DNA from: Paramecium sonneborni
Taxonomy: Eukaryota > Ciliophora > Oligohymenophorea > Peniculida > Parameciidae
NCBI GenBank assembly: GCA_905182985.1
Contig: CAJJDN010000007.1
Span: 279,179-343,178 of the forward strand
DNA: 64,000 bases
Direction of reading: 5' to 3'
The translations under genes were made by a program, and so were the position numbers. Of the stretch, positions 1 through 12,000 are shown one piece after another (position 1 is the first letter of the stretch; each line of letters begins with the position of its first letter). The notes below the pieces were generated by a model. It was not told where the DNA came from. It searched no databases and saw only the letters and a list, made by a program, of their open reading frames with translations.

Positions 1-2
1 AC

Positions 3-413
3 TTTGAATTAAGTTCCTTTACAGTAGATTAATATTTTTCTTAAAATGAAATCATCATAGAGGCATTAAGCTATCTAAATGAATATAAATTATTTTAAGA
101 AAAAGAAAAACTTGTCTAAGAATTAAGAAGCATTGTTATTAAACATCATAGAATTTTAAGATAAGAATATATTTAATATTAAGATGATGTTAAATCAATG
201 AACATTAATGCTAAATGGATTAATGAAGCATTGAAATTAAACATCACTATTTCTCAAGATTTTTCAAATAAAATCATTTCTTTCATAATCTCAAAGTGTT
301 AAGAAAGAAAAGAAATTTCACTTTAAGAATGTAGATAATTTATTAAAGAATAACTTTAAGTGCTGTAATCATAAATTGAGTCTATGTTAAGAAATTGTAT
401 TATTGATATATGA
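3..413 (+). CDS. 3' end of an unknown protein (partial)
   Basis: With TAA/TAG read as Gln the frame is open from the window edge to a TGA at 411-413, giving the last 136 residues. The segment is rich in Glu, Lys, Ile and Gln and is probably alpha-helical. It begins FELSS and ends CIIDI. No intron is needed and no known domain is recognised. The 5' part lies outside the window, so function cannot be inferred. Frame quality is good: no TGA in 136 codons and a mixed, protein-like composition. Confidence 0.6.
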
Positions 414-544
414 AATTTAAATTATTTTTAAATATTTTGGATCATGAATCTGTTTTCTTTAAAACCTTTATAATCAATTGATTGTAACATTCTTATTATT
501 GAAATTTAATATTAGTAATATTAATATTATTAATAAATTTTATA

Positions 545-1386
545 ATGAAATAAAAAAAATAGTAGTTAGGAGAAATCAATATTAATAAACAATATAATGA
601 ATAATAACTAAGAGAAGTATATTTTTAAATAAGAGTAGATAATTCAAAAATTACTTGCTAAAGAAGCAAATTATCAAATTGAAATTGCAAAATTAAAAGA
701 ATAAAACATCGAAACTATATAAAAATATCATAAAGCTTTAAAGTAAATAGGAGAAATGGAAAAAACATAAAAAAAAGTAAGAAGAAAATAAATTAAATTA
801 GGATTAAATGTATATTTAACAAATAGATAATTTTTTATTGGAGGCAAAAAAGAGATTTGATTAAAATAAAAAATAATAAACTGATCATTATGTTGATGCA
901 TTATTAGAAATGACCAAATAAAGAGATGAATATTTGAAAAGAAATATTCAACTTGAAATTATAGTGAATGAATAGAACGAATAAATTGATAAATTAAAAC
1001 GTTAAACAACCATAATACCATCTGCTAGTTAATAATAATTCAGTAATCCTTTAAGTACAAATGAAGAAGTAATTTAATCTGAAAGCTAAGTAAATCATCA
1101 TAAAAAATCATCAATTTATTCAATGAATACTCAAGATTCAATAATAAATGATGAAGAGAAGGAAGATCAATTAATGACATTTCTACATTAACTTGATGAA
1201 TAATAAGCTAATTAGTTGTATAGTCTCTTCAGTAGCTTAAATACTGATCTCGATTCAAAAACAATCAAGAAAGATCCTTTATTTTAAAACATAATCTCAA
1301 ATATGAATCACCATTCCCTTGTAGAACAATAAAGCTCATTCAGTTTTTCACAAAAATGGAATGACAAAGAAAATCATTATTTTTGA
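545..1386 (+). CDS. Coiled-coil protein, unknown function
   Basis: Predicted 264 aa. ATG at 545, TGA at 1384. Two introns, 617-638 (22 nt) and 777-801 (25 nt), are both GTA...TAG, and removing them gives an exact multiple of three. Residues about 20-160 are a Glu/Lys/Gln/Ile-rich coiled coil (for example KLLAKEANYQIEIAKLKEQN). The C-terminal half is Ser/Asn/Gln-rich and probably disordered. No catalytic motif is visible. It sits between an unknown 3' fragment and the EMC10-like gene on the same strand. The start is the first ATG after the upstream gene's stop. No family is recognised. Confidence 0.65.
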
Positions 1387-1864
1387 TTATTCTACTAATT
1401 TAAATAAGTATTTAAAATGATATCTCTAATATAAATTTGTTTCAATTAAGAATTAGATTTATTTAAAATATTCTATGTGAATTAAATTGATTGATAGACA
1501 ACTTTATCATCCTTATCACATATTTCATTTGCAAAGTCCTTTTAAAATACATCAAATCCATTCCATATAGTTTTTAATTATACAATAACTAATTCATTAT
1601 AATCATTTACCATTTCTAAGTAGTAATAGTTTCATCTAATTAGGGGTAAATATAATTTCTTAGTTTACAAAACAATTTGTTACTTTTGTTGGAATAACTG
1701 CATATACTAGAAATATAAAATATATTGAGTTTCATTTGATAATTAAATAAGGGTAGAATGTGATAGTTGTTTGGATTTATAGAAGAATATAAAATAAGAA
1801 ATATTTTACATCAATATGTATAATCTAAAATTTATTTTTTAATTGAATATATTCAATAATTAAA
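1387..1864. other. Intergenic, nothing recognised
   Basis: An AT-rich spacer of 478 bp. I found no open frame on either strand that starts with ATG and continues beyond a few dozen codons, and no RNA-gene structure by eye. Confidence 0.5.
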
Positions 1865-2564
1865 ATGTAATTTATATTAATATTGGTTCTCGCATTCACT
1901 ACACTTTCCTAATAGACTGATTATGCTTTGTTGATAAAAAATTAAAATACATAGGCATGGGAAAGAATTGGTGAAATGAAAATACCTAGGTCTAACTTTT
2001 AAAATGCACAAATTGTCTTAAATTAAAATAAATAGTATATTATTGATCGCAAAAAAATTAATGAAGTAATAATTGATTGCTGATTTTAGAATAATTATGC
2101 ATTGTTGAAATTGTAGAATTAATAAGATGAAAAATCATATATTGCACATATTGATGGAAAATAATTATCTCTTTTTAATTAGAAATCCAATTATTAAGAA
2201 ATAATTACTTTAGTTTTATCTAATAATGATTTATTATCATTTGATTATTCATTAAAGCCAATAAAAAAAAATGCAGAAACCTATATTTAAGTTAACATCA
2301 AAGAATTAGAAGTAGCTCCATAAGGATTAGTGCCATAATTTGAAGAAAAGTCTCCTGAGGAAGAAGAATAATAAAAACCTTAAGGTATATTTGGACTAAT
2401 ATTACAATATGTAAATTTGATTTTATCTTAATAAATAGAAATGGTATATCATTATTGGATTTATGGTCTTTTTCTTAGCTGGTTAGGCTGATCCATAAAA
2501 ATTAAATGAGACTGTATAATAAGCTTAAGAATAAGCATAAGCTTAAAGAAGAAGAAATAAATGA
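1865..2564 (+). CDS. EMC10-like ER membrane complex subunit
   Basis: Predicted 215 aa. Introns at 2066-2089 (24 nt) and 2411-2438 (28 nt) restore one continuous frame ending in TGA at 2562. The architecture is an N-terminal signal peptide (residues 1 to about 17, MQFILILVLAFTTLS), a luminal domain of about 140 residues, a Glu/Pro-rich linker, one transmembrane segment (KWYIIGFMVFFLAG) and a short Gln/Arg-rich tail. This order and the K-W-Y-I-I start of the membrane helix resemble EMC10 of the ER membrane complex, which helps insert membrane proteins. The family assignment rests on architecture and the membrane-helix motif rather than on a global alignment. A generic single-pass ER protein is the alternative. 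Confidence 0.55.
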
Positions 2565-2991
2565 GTAAATTTATTCAAATGTTGTGTAAAATAATTTGTT
2601 ATCTATTTATAATTATATTTTTATAGATTTCTATATTCATTTATTTAAATGAATTCTACTAAAATATTGAATTTCATTAACAATATCCTAACATAATTTT
2701 AGAATTTCAGTGAATACTTAATTTTTTGTAATAGTTTTATTTAAAGTTTTAATTTGAAACTGTTTTAAACAACATTAGTTATTTAAGAAAACTTTCAACA
2801 ATATTTGATATCACAGAGGAATCGATCAAATTTTGGTATTTAAATTTTCAGTTTTTGAATAGTTATTTAATTAATATTAAATGTTAATTAATTGCTAGGA
2901 AAATGATTTATAAATTCTAGTCTTCTCAGTATTTAGAAAACATTTTTTTCGCGATTAATCTTACTATTTAAAATTATCTCATACATAAATA
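2565..2991. other. Intergenic, nothing recognised
   Basis: A 427-bp AT-rich spacer between two genes on the + strand. Presumably it holds the 3' UTR of the EMC10-like gene and the promoter of the kinase. No open frame or motif stands out. Confidence 0.45.
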
Positions 2992-4226
2992 ATGATGAGT
3001 CAAGTAAGTTATAATAGTATTGATAATATAGGAGTGTTAATTTATGAAAACAAAGTATATTTTAGATTTGAATTCAGAAACTCAATTCGAATGGATAGTT
3101 AGAAACCAATAATTAGTTGGATTTCTCTTTCCTTATTAAAATAAAATGAAGGATTTTTATGGAGATTCCAAAAATCTGTCAGAGTTAAAATAAAGACTAG
3201 GAAAATAAATTATTTTTAAATCACTTACAGTACATTATAAATTGATTAAATTCATAGATTCAGGGACGTTTGGATAAGTATATTATTGTTCTAATAATAG
3301 ATTTAATTATAATAAAACTATATAACTGGTCAATTAGTTGCTATTAAAACATTAATTAATACAACTAAATCTGCATAATATTAAATTGAGAATGAAATAA
3401 AGATTCTTAGAACACTGAATCACCCTAATATTTTGTAGATATAGGAAGTTTTCTTAACTAATCTTACATATTCAATAGTAACTGAGTTTATTGAAGGAAA
3501 GAATCTTAAAAAATCAATTACAGAAATTTAAGAATTCTCAGAATTATCTATTCTATAATTATTCAGAGTAATGTTTTTAAATTATTCTATTAGTAATTAT
3601 TTGAAGGACTCTCTTATATTCATAATATGGGGATTATCCATAGAGATATTAAGCCTGCAAATATAATGCTAACTAAAAATGGAAAACTTAAAATTGTTGA
3701 TTTTGGATTATCATGTTTTATAGGTAATTAACTTTAAGAAACACCTAAATGTGGTACTCCAGGCTTTTGTGCTCCTGAAATATTATAAAATATCAACAAT
3801 CAAATCACTTATGATTATAAAGTTGATGTTTTTAGTGCTGGATGTGTTTTATATAAACTATTAACTTCAAAAGGTTTATTTGATGCTGATACATCAATTG
3901 AAGTTTTAAAGAAGAATAAAAACTGTCTATTTATCATTAAGGAATAAGGAAGACTTTTTGATTTAGTCAGAACTTTGCTAAAATTAAATCCTCTCGAAAG
4001 ATTAAACAGTGATTAGACATTATAATTAATTAAATCCATGATCGAAGATGATACTTTGGATGTAAACATTTGGTACAGACAATAATTTAATTCCAATTAA
4101 TCAACATTATCTAATATAAGTTTAACTCCTAAATAGAGTGCTCATAGTAAATCTCTTTCAAAAAACTTTTCAACCCCAAATCATTCAAAGAACTTTTTTT
4201 CATCTAGTCTAAAAACTTATAGATGA
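2992..4226 (+). CDS. Serine/threonine protein kinase
   Basis: Predicted 385 aa with three introns, 3004-3031, 3278-3300 and 3568-3593 (28, 23 and 26 nt). The kinase domain starts near residue 76: glycine loop DSGTFGQ, VAIK lysine about 102, catalytic HRDIKPAN at 191-198, DFG at 211-213, then [11 protein letters not shown] in the activation segment. All core catalytic residues are present, so it should be active. The CGTPG...APE activation loop fits an AGC/CaMK or PKA-like soluble kinase. The C-terminal 90 residues are Ser/Thr/Asn-rich and probably regulatory. The first intron begins only 12 nt after the ATG, so the first exon encodes just MMSQ. Substrate is unknown. Confidence 0.85.
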
Positions 4227-4628
4227 TTTTTCTCTTAAATGATAATTTAAATCTAATCAAATTATAAAATTAAATATTCTCAATAATAATATGATATTAA
4301 CCTATTTTCTATCTTACTTATACTTTATCTTTTAAAACTAAATCAAATTTTAATCTAATTAAGTTAAGCATTCTCACTTTAGAAATAATTGAGTTAGACA
4401 TATTTATATTAAATCAATCAATAAAAATGTTTAAAATTCTCTAATCTCCATTTCCATCTAAATTATAATTGAAAAAAGAAATATCTTTAAGGATTTGTTA
4501 CAAAATTCATTTTAATTTCTAATTGGAATAGATTTTATTCTAAAATACTAAGAGATAACTAATTTCAAGTTATTATTTTAGTTTATACGATAATTATATT
4601 AATTTTAAGAAATAATATTCATTCTTCC
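4227..4628. other. Intergenic, nothing recognised
   Basis: A 402-bp AT-rich spacer. No convincing open frame or RNA structure was seen. Confidence 0.4.
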
Positions 4629-4829
4629 ATGCCTTCAGATTACTCCATTAAATACTTCATGAATTATCCTTAATAATGAATTGAAGCCGCAAAACCATAA
4701 CCACATTAAACTAGATAATATGTAGTAAAGATATTTGTACCTAGACATTCTGTCTCTTTTCCTTTAAATTAATCTACTTTTAATGTTTCACACTTTTTAG
4801 AGCAAAATGTTGTGGCTTTTAATATATGA
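4629..4829 (+). pseudogene. Open frame broken by in-frame TGA (possible gene remnant)
   Basis: From an ATG at 4629 the frame reads MPSDYSIKYFMNYPQQ and then meets TGA at 4677. It continues protein-like (for example EAAKPQPHQTRQYVVKIFVPR) to a second TGA at 4827. The small ORF starting at 4881 is in the same frame. No GT...AG segment of 18-35 nt removes either TGA. The possibilities are a decayed gene, an assembly error, or a chance open stretch. No family is recognised. Confidence 0.25.
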
Positions 4830-4880
4830 TTAATTATTTCTTCTTTATTTTCTTAACTCATTAAAATTAATTGTGTAAAA

Positions 4881-5129
4881 ATGGAATACGAAATAAATCA
4901 AAAACTACCTTTAAGCGCTAATTTACAGAAATAATCAGATTCCTAACATCAAACTATAGATTCAATGTAATCAATCACTTAAGAATACCAAAAAATCATG
5001 GAAAAATTTTAACAAGAAATTTTTTAAGTTAAGCAAATTAAAAAAGAAAAAAATGAAAAGAGATCTGAAAAGCTAAAAAATATTCCAACTTTTACTAATT
5101 TATTATAAAGGACATAACTTGATAGATGA
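4881..5129 (+). CDS. Small hypothetical protein, Gln/Lys-rich
   Basis: An uninterrupted 82-codon frame from ATG at 4881 to TGA at 5127. The product is hydrophilic, with MEYEINQKLPLS at the start and a helical stretch KFQQEIFQVKQIKKEK followed by a basic end. It is in the same frame as the TGA-interrupted stretch beginning at 4629 and may be the 3' part of that broken gene. Frames of this length occur by chance under a one-stop code, so confidence is low. Confidence 0.35.
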
Positions 5130-6454
5130 AATAATATTTTTGTATTTCAATTTCAATTTAGCATATTCTTTTAGATTATCTAATTATTTTTCAAAATTCA
5201 AAGCAATATATAAATAAAATTTATAAACGTCATAATATATTAAGAGTGAAAATATTAATAATATTTGTGAATAGAGATTGGTTAAAATAATTTAATTTAT
5301 ACGGCAACAAGTAAATCTAAAAAAAATAATATAATTAATATCTTATAACACGCCTTTTAAAATTTCAATAATATATTCATCATAAATATAATCTCTTAAA
5401 ATAGTTGATCAAAATATATATATTTGCTTTGCAACTTAATATAATTCACTATAAATTAAATTTTAAACTAATAATAATTAATGAGTAAAATTTTAATCTA
5501 TATCAATTAAATTTATATATGATTTCTAAGAAACCAAATAGAATTTAAAGAAAAAACTTAATATATCATCAATATAAGCCTACATAAAAAAAAAATTTTC
5601 TTTGAATTCAAATTCAATAAATAAGTTATCTTAATTTTAATTATAAATCATTAAGCAATATATACCATTTATTTTTCTTTTTTCATAATGTTGTAACAAT
5701 TTAAAGGTTAATGAAACGGATTTTTTTAGTCGATAAACCTAAAATATCTATAAAAATAAAATTTTAGTTTATTTTAAGAAATTATTGAAATAAATTAATT
5801 AAATTTAATAAATTTTAACAAATATTATAATTGCTTGCATCGAAAGATATTTAATTTCTATTAATAAAATTAAGCAGAATAGGGGAAATAATTTGAAATT
5901 TTTAGTTATAAAATCAAAGTCAAAGAAAAATTTATTTGATTTAATCTTATTATATACTCTTAATATTTTGATCTAATTGAAAGTAATTTATTACAGTATC
6001 GATTAGTTGAAAAAAATTCGAAAATCACTATTTATAAAGCAAAAAAATAATGCAAATAATAATTTCTTTAAGAATGGACTATTTAATTTAAATTAATTTA
6101 TTTATCATTTTTAATTGAAGAATTCTAAAGGAATATAAATATTTTAGAAATGGAAAACCTGTAAGGTGAGCTTATTTTTGAATAACTTAAATAATTGAAA
6201 TATTATATTATATTAAATTTTAAATTATCAATTAACAATGTAGAGTTAATCAAAGTCACATCTAGTAATCAAAATTTATTGTATTATTTAATTATGGTAT
6301 TCAATTGAATAGTTTCAATGATAAATTAAGATAAATCATAACTTTATAAATAACATAAATAAACCGAGAATATACAATAAACGCAAATTAACTTTTAAAG
6401 TTGAAATCAGATTGGGATTTCTAATAAATAATAATAAACAATTCATTATTTTCA
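5130..6454. other. Long intergenic region with one short ORF
   Basis: More than 1.3 kb of very AT-rich DNA with frequent TGA/TCA in all frames. The only ATG-initiated frame worth noting is 6150-6308 (+), 52 codons starting MENLQGELIFEQLKQLKYY, which could be a tiny gene or chance. Nothing else is recognised. Confidence 0.4.
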
Positions 6455-6903
6455 ATGGATTTCTATTCAATAGATTTTGAAGAACAAGATTAACAAAGTA
6501 CTTAGTTTTCTTAATTCTAGTATTAGTTGAAGAAGTATAAATTGATTCATCTGAATAATAAATGTATTACGATTATGATCAAAGTTTGTAATATAAGCCA
6601 GGACAACTAAATACTTTTAATGGATATACATAAGAGGAGCCTGTCCTTTTATTTAATTTTTTTGAAGAAGCTCCAAAAAAAAAATCTAAACAAATTAACA
6701 GAAAATCAAAAAAAGTTAAAAAAGCTGATTCAGAAACTGATGTATCATTGGGCAAAAGATAAAAACCTTGTATGACTAACAGAGACTTCTAGAAACTTTA
6801 ACAATGTTAAAAACTTAAAAAAATCATTATTTAGATGGAATCTCTTCTAAAACTAACTAGAACTTAAATTCTCAATCAATACATCAAAAATCACTCTAAT
6901 TGA
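6455..6903 (+). CDS. Hypothetical basic protein with bipartite-like Lys cluster
   Basis: Predicted 141 aa after removal of one 23-nt intron (6498-6520); the spliced length is exactly 142 codons including TGA at 6901. The N-terminal 45 residues are acidic and Gln/Tyr-rich (MDFYSIDFEEQDQQ). Next comes a strongly basic stretch, KKKSKQINRKSKKVKK, that looks like a nuclear localisation signal, and then a helical C-terminus ending KNHSN. No domain is recognised. The intron is what makes the frame: without it a premature TGA occurs. A small nuclear protein is plausible but not shown. Confidence 0.6.
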
Positions 6904-7451
6904 AGATCTTTCTTGATAAATTATATCGAGTTATATATATTGATTATATTAACTAAATACACTTATTTTTTTTCATTTAAACTTATAAATTGAAATATCA
7001 TTTATTGTTTTTAGTATAGATTGGCAAATGAATTTCAAGCCTCTATAAATTATCCTTATTTTAGAATTAACTATTTTAAATTATTTATTTTTGAGATAAA
7101 TTTTATTTGAAAATACAATATATATTTGAAATAGAGTATTTTAATATAATGACAGTAAATGTTTTTTTAATATAATATTGTAATTATGTATTAAATATTA
7201 TAAAATCATGTTCAAAATTACAAAGATTTTAGTACTGGTTTTATGTAAAATGATGGAAGTTATTTTTACAAAAGAATTTTTATAAAATTATATAATCAAT
7301 AAGTAATTTGTAAATAATAGTGATTTACATAAAATTATTGATTAATTAAGTAGTAAGTCTATAGATATAAATATAATAAAACTGTAACTAAAAATTTGTG
7401 AAAAGGATTACTTTTCTTTGAAAACAATTAAAATATAAAAATAATCAAATT
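6904..7451. other. Intergenic, nothing recognised
   Basis: A 548-bp AT-rich spacer upstream of the MAP kinase gene. No open frame, repeat or RNA gene was recognised. Confidence 0.45.
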
Positions 7452-8990
<1,539 letters not shown>

Positions 8991-9048
8991 AAAAATTTTT
9001 TATTCTTTATAAATTACTATTATAACAGTCTACAAAAATATTTATATT

Positions 9049-12000
9049 TCAAGAGTATTATTCTTTCTCCATTCTTTCTATAACTTATTCCTCTAATTAA
9101 TGAATCATTTTTATTGCATTCCTATACTCTGATTTCACTTAGTTTAGTTCAACAATTTTATCTTACAACTCTTTGTTCAATCTCTCTACTAGTCCAAAAT
9201 CAGACTAAAATAAATAAATATATTACTTAATATTATGAAGAATTTTGAAGTTTCTATTGCAATTCTTTATTTTTTATTTATTCATATTCAAGTTATTTCT
9301 TTAATTGAGTTATTTATGTTGAAAAACTCAATCTTTCAGCATCCATATCTATTCCAGAGGACTTTAATGTTGCTCTCTTTAATAAAGCTAATTCCCTTTT
9401 TAAATCTTCAATTTATTATTATCTCACTTTATTATTAGCACTTGCTGAATATTATTATAATTTTGATTCAAATGAAACAATCATTTATTATTTTTCTTAT
9501 TGTAGATAGGAAATTTCACTTCTTAACTTTTAGTTTTCAATTTATAATTCTTTATACAAATCGTTTATCTTATTTACTTAACTAATTTGTTCTGTAGTTT
9601 TCTATTGCTCATTATTTAATCTAACATTGCTTAAATTTAATCTCTCATTTTGAATTTAAAGTTATTTTATCTCTTACATTAGATTTACTTATTTTTAGGT
9701 TGCCTCTTATAATTGAGCTGACAAAGAGAAGTTCTATTATTTAATCAAACTAAGTTCTTACAATATTTTTCTATATTATTCATCAGATTAATTTATTGGC
9801 TATTATTCTGTATAATATTCAACAATTTTAGATTATTCATATTTAAATTACTTTTATTATTATTATTGTTATTATTGTTATTATTATTATTATTATTATT
9901 GTTATTATTGTTATTATTATTATTGTTATTATTGTTATTATTGTTATTGTTATTATTATTATTATTATTATTGTTAGGATGATTATTGCTATTGATTCAA
10001 TTAATTTTTTTATGTTTGTTATTATTATTTGAAATACTATTATTATTCTAAGTTTGACTATCTTAGTTCATTATAAATCTTTTAAACATGCTCTAAATCT
10101 TCAGTTGCATATTTATACTTTTATTCCAATTCAATTTCTTTAACTTTTGCTTATTTTAATTAATTTTATAATTAGAATATCTAATTCTATTAAATGTTGA
10201 CTTCATTTTGTAGCGTCTCAATCTACTATTAGTATTATTTTGAATCCATTTAATTTTAATTTTGCCCAGATTATAAATTAATTTCTTAATCGTTCATTTA
10301 GTATTTCATCATATTTCTGTTTTCTTATAATCTTTTAATTTCAATCTGTAAAGATTATATTTCTTGTGAATAATCAAAGTTTTCAGCTTCTAATTGTTTT
10401 ATGTATTCATTTTATTGATAATTAGATTTTTTCTCTTAATTATTCTTATTTTCTATTATTTGTTTTAGTTTTAACTTCAATTAATCTATTTCATTTTACT
10501 AATTAATAATTTTTTAATTCTATTAATCAATAGTTCTTTATAAATTTAAATTAGCTTAAGTTGCATCGCTGACTTACTTCTTTTAATAAATAGTTATTTC
10601 ACTTTTTAATTATTGATAATCCGTTTCAATTTAGTATAATTAAGAACCAAGTAACTCATTTTTTTATCTTAATTATTCAATTATTTTTTCATTTTCATTT
10701 TAATTTTAACTTGAATTTTAAATTTAAACTTTTAATTCGTCATATTTAGATTTCCAATTCACTTTTTCATCAATAGCAATAAATTCTTAAATTGATCTAT
10801 TTTATTAAGGATTTACCATATAAGGTTTTGAATATCTATCTCTTAATAATTCTTCATATTTTTATTGCCAAAGACTAATTTATTTTCTTAAATCTTCATC
10901 TGAAGTTATTTAACTCTTCTCATGAGAATTCAATAAGTCTCCTTTTGATTTTACTTATCTTAGTGGAGTATAATAATTGGATCNTTATTATTATTATTGT
11001 TATTATTGTTATTATTATTATTGTTATTATTGTTATTATTGTTATTGTTATTATTATTATTATTATTATTGTTAGGATGATTATTGCTATTGATTCAATT
11101 AATTTTTTTATGTTTGTTATTATTATTTGAAATACTATTATTATTCTAAGTTTGACTATCTTAGTTCATTATAAATCTTTTAAACATGCTCTAAATCTTC
11201 AGTTGCATATTTATACTTTTATTCCAATTCAATTTCTTTAACTTTTGCTTATTTTAATTAATTTTATAATTAGAATATCTAATTCTATTAAATGTTGACT
11301 TCATTTTGTAGCGTCTCAATCTACTATTAGTATTATTTTGAATCCATTTAATTTTAATTTTGCCCAGATTATAAATTAATTTCTTAATCGTTCATTTAGT
11401 ATTTCATCATATTTCTGTTTTCTTATAATCTTTTAATTTCAATCTGTAAAGATTATATTTCTTGTGAATAATCAAAGTTTTCAGCTTCTAATTGTTTTAT
11501 GTATTCATTTTATTGATAATTAGATTTTTTCTCTTAATTATTCTTATTTTCTATTATTTGTTTTAGTTTTAACTTCAATTAATCTATTTCATTTTACTAA
11601 TTAATAATTTTTTAATTCTATTAATCAATAGTTCTTTATAAATTTAAATTAGCTTAAGTTGCATCGCTGACTTACTTCTTTTAATAAATAGTTATTTCAC
11701 TTTTTAATTATTGATAATCCGTTTCAATTTAGTATAATTAAGAACCAAGTAACTCATTTTTTTATCTTAATTATTCAATTATTTTTTCATTTTCATTTTA
11801 ATTTTAACTTGAATTTTAAATTTAAACTTTTAATTCGTCATATTTAGATTTCCAATTCACTTTTTCATCAATAGCAATAAATTCTTAAATTGATCTATTT
11901 TATTAAGGATTTACCATATAAGGTTTTGAATATCTATCTCTTAATAATTCTTCATATTTTTATTGCCAAAGACTAATTTATTTTCTTAAATCTTCATCTG

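Noticed and set aside
9854..9974. CRISPR-like or telomeric repeat
   Set aside because: The unit is a plain 3-bp microsatellite with no spacers, and it lies in frame in a coding region. Paramecium telomeric repeats are G-rich hexamers, which are absent here.
10945..11130. Standard-code ORF rich in Ile/Val across the ATT repeat
   Set aside because: It is the antisense of the polyQ microsatellite in the giant coiled-coil gene and crosses the n at 10984.
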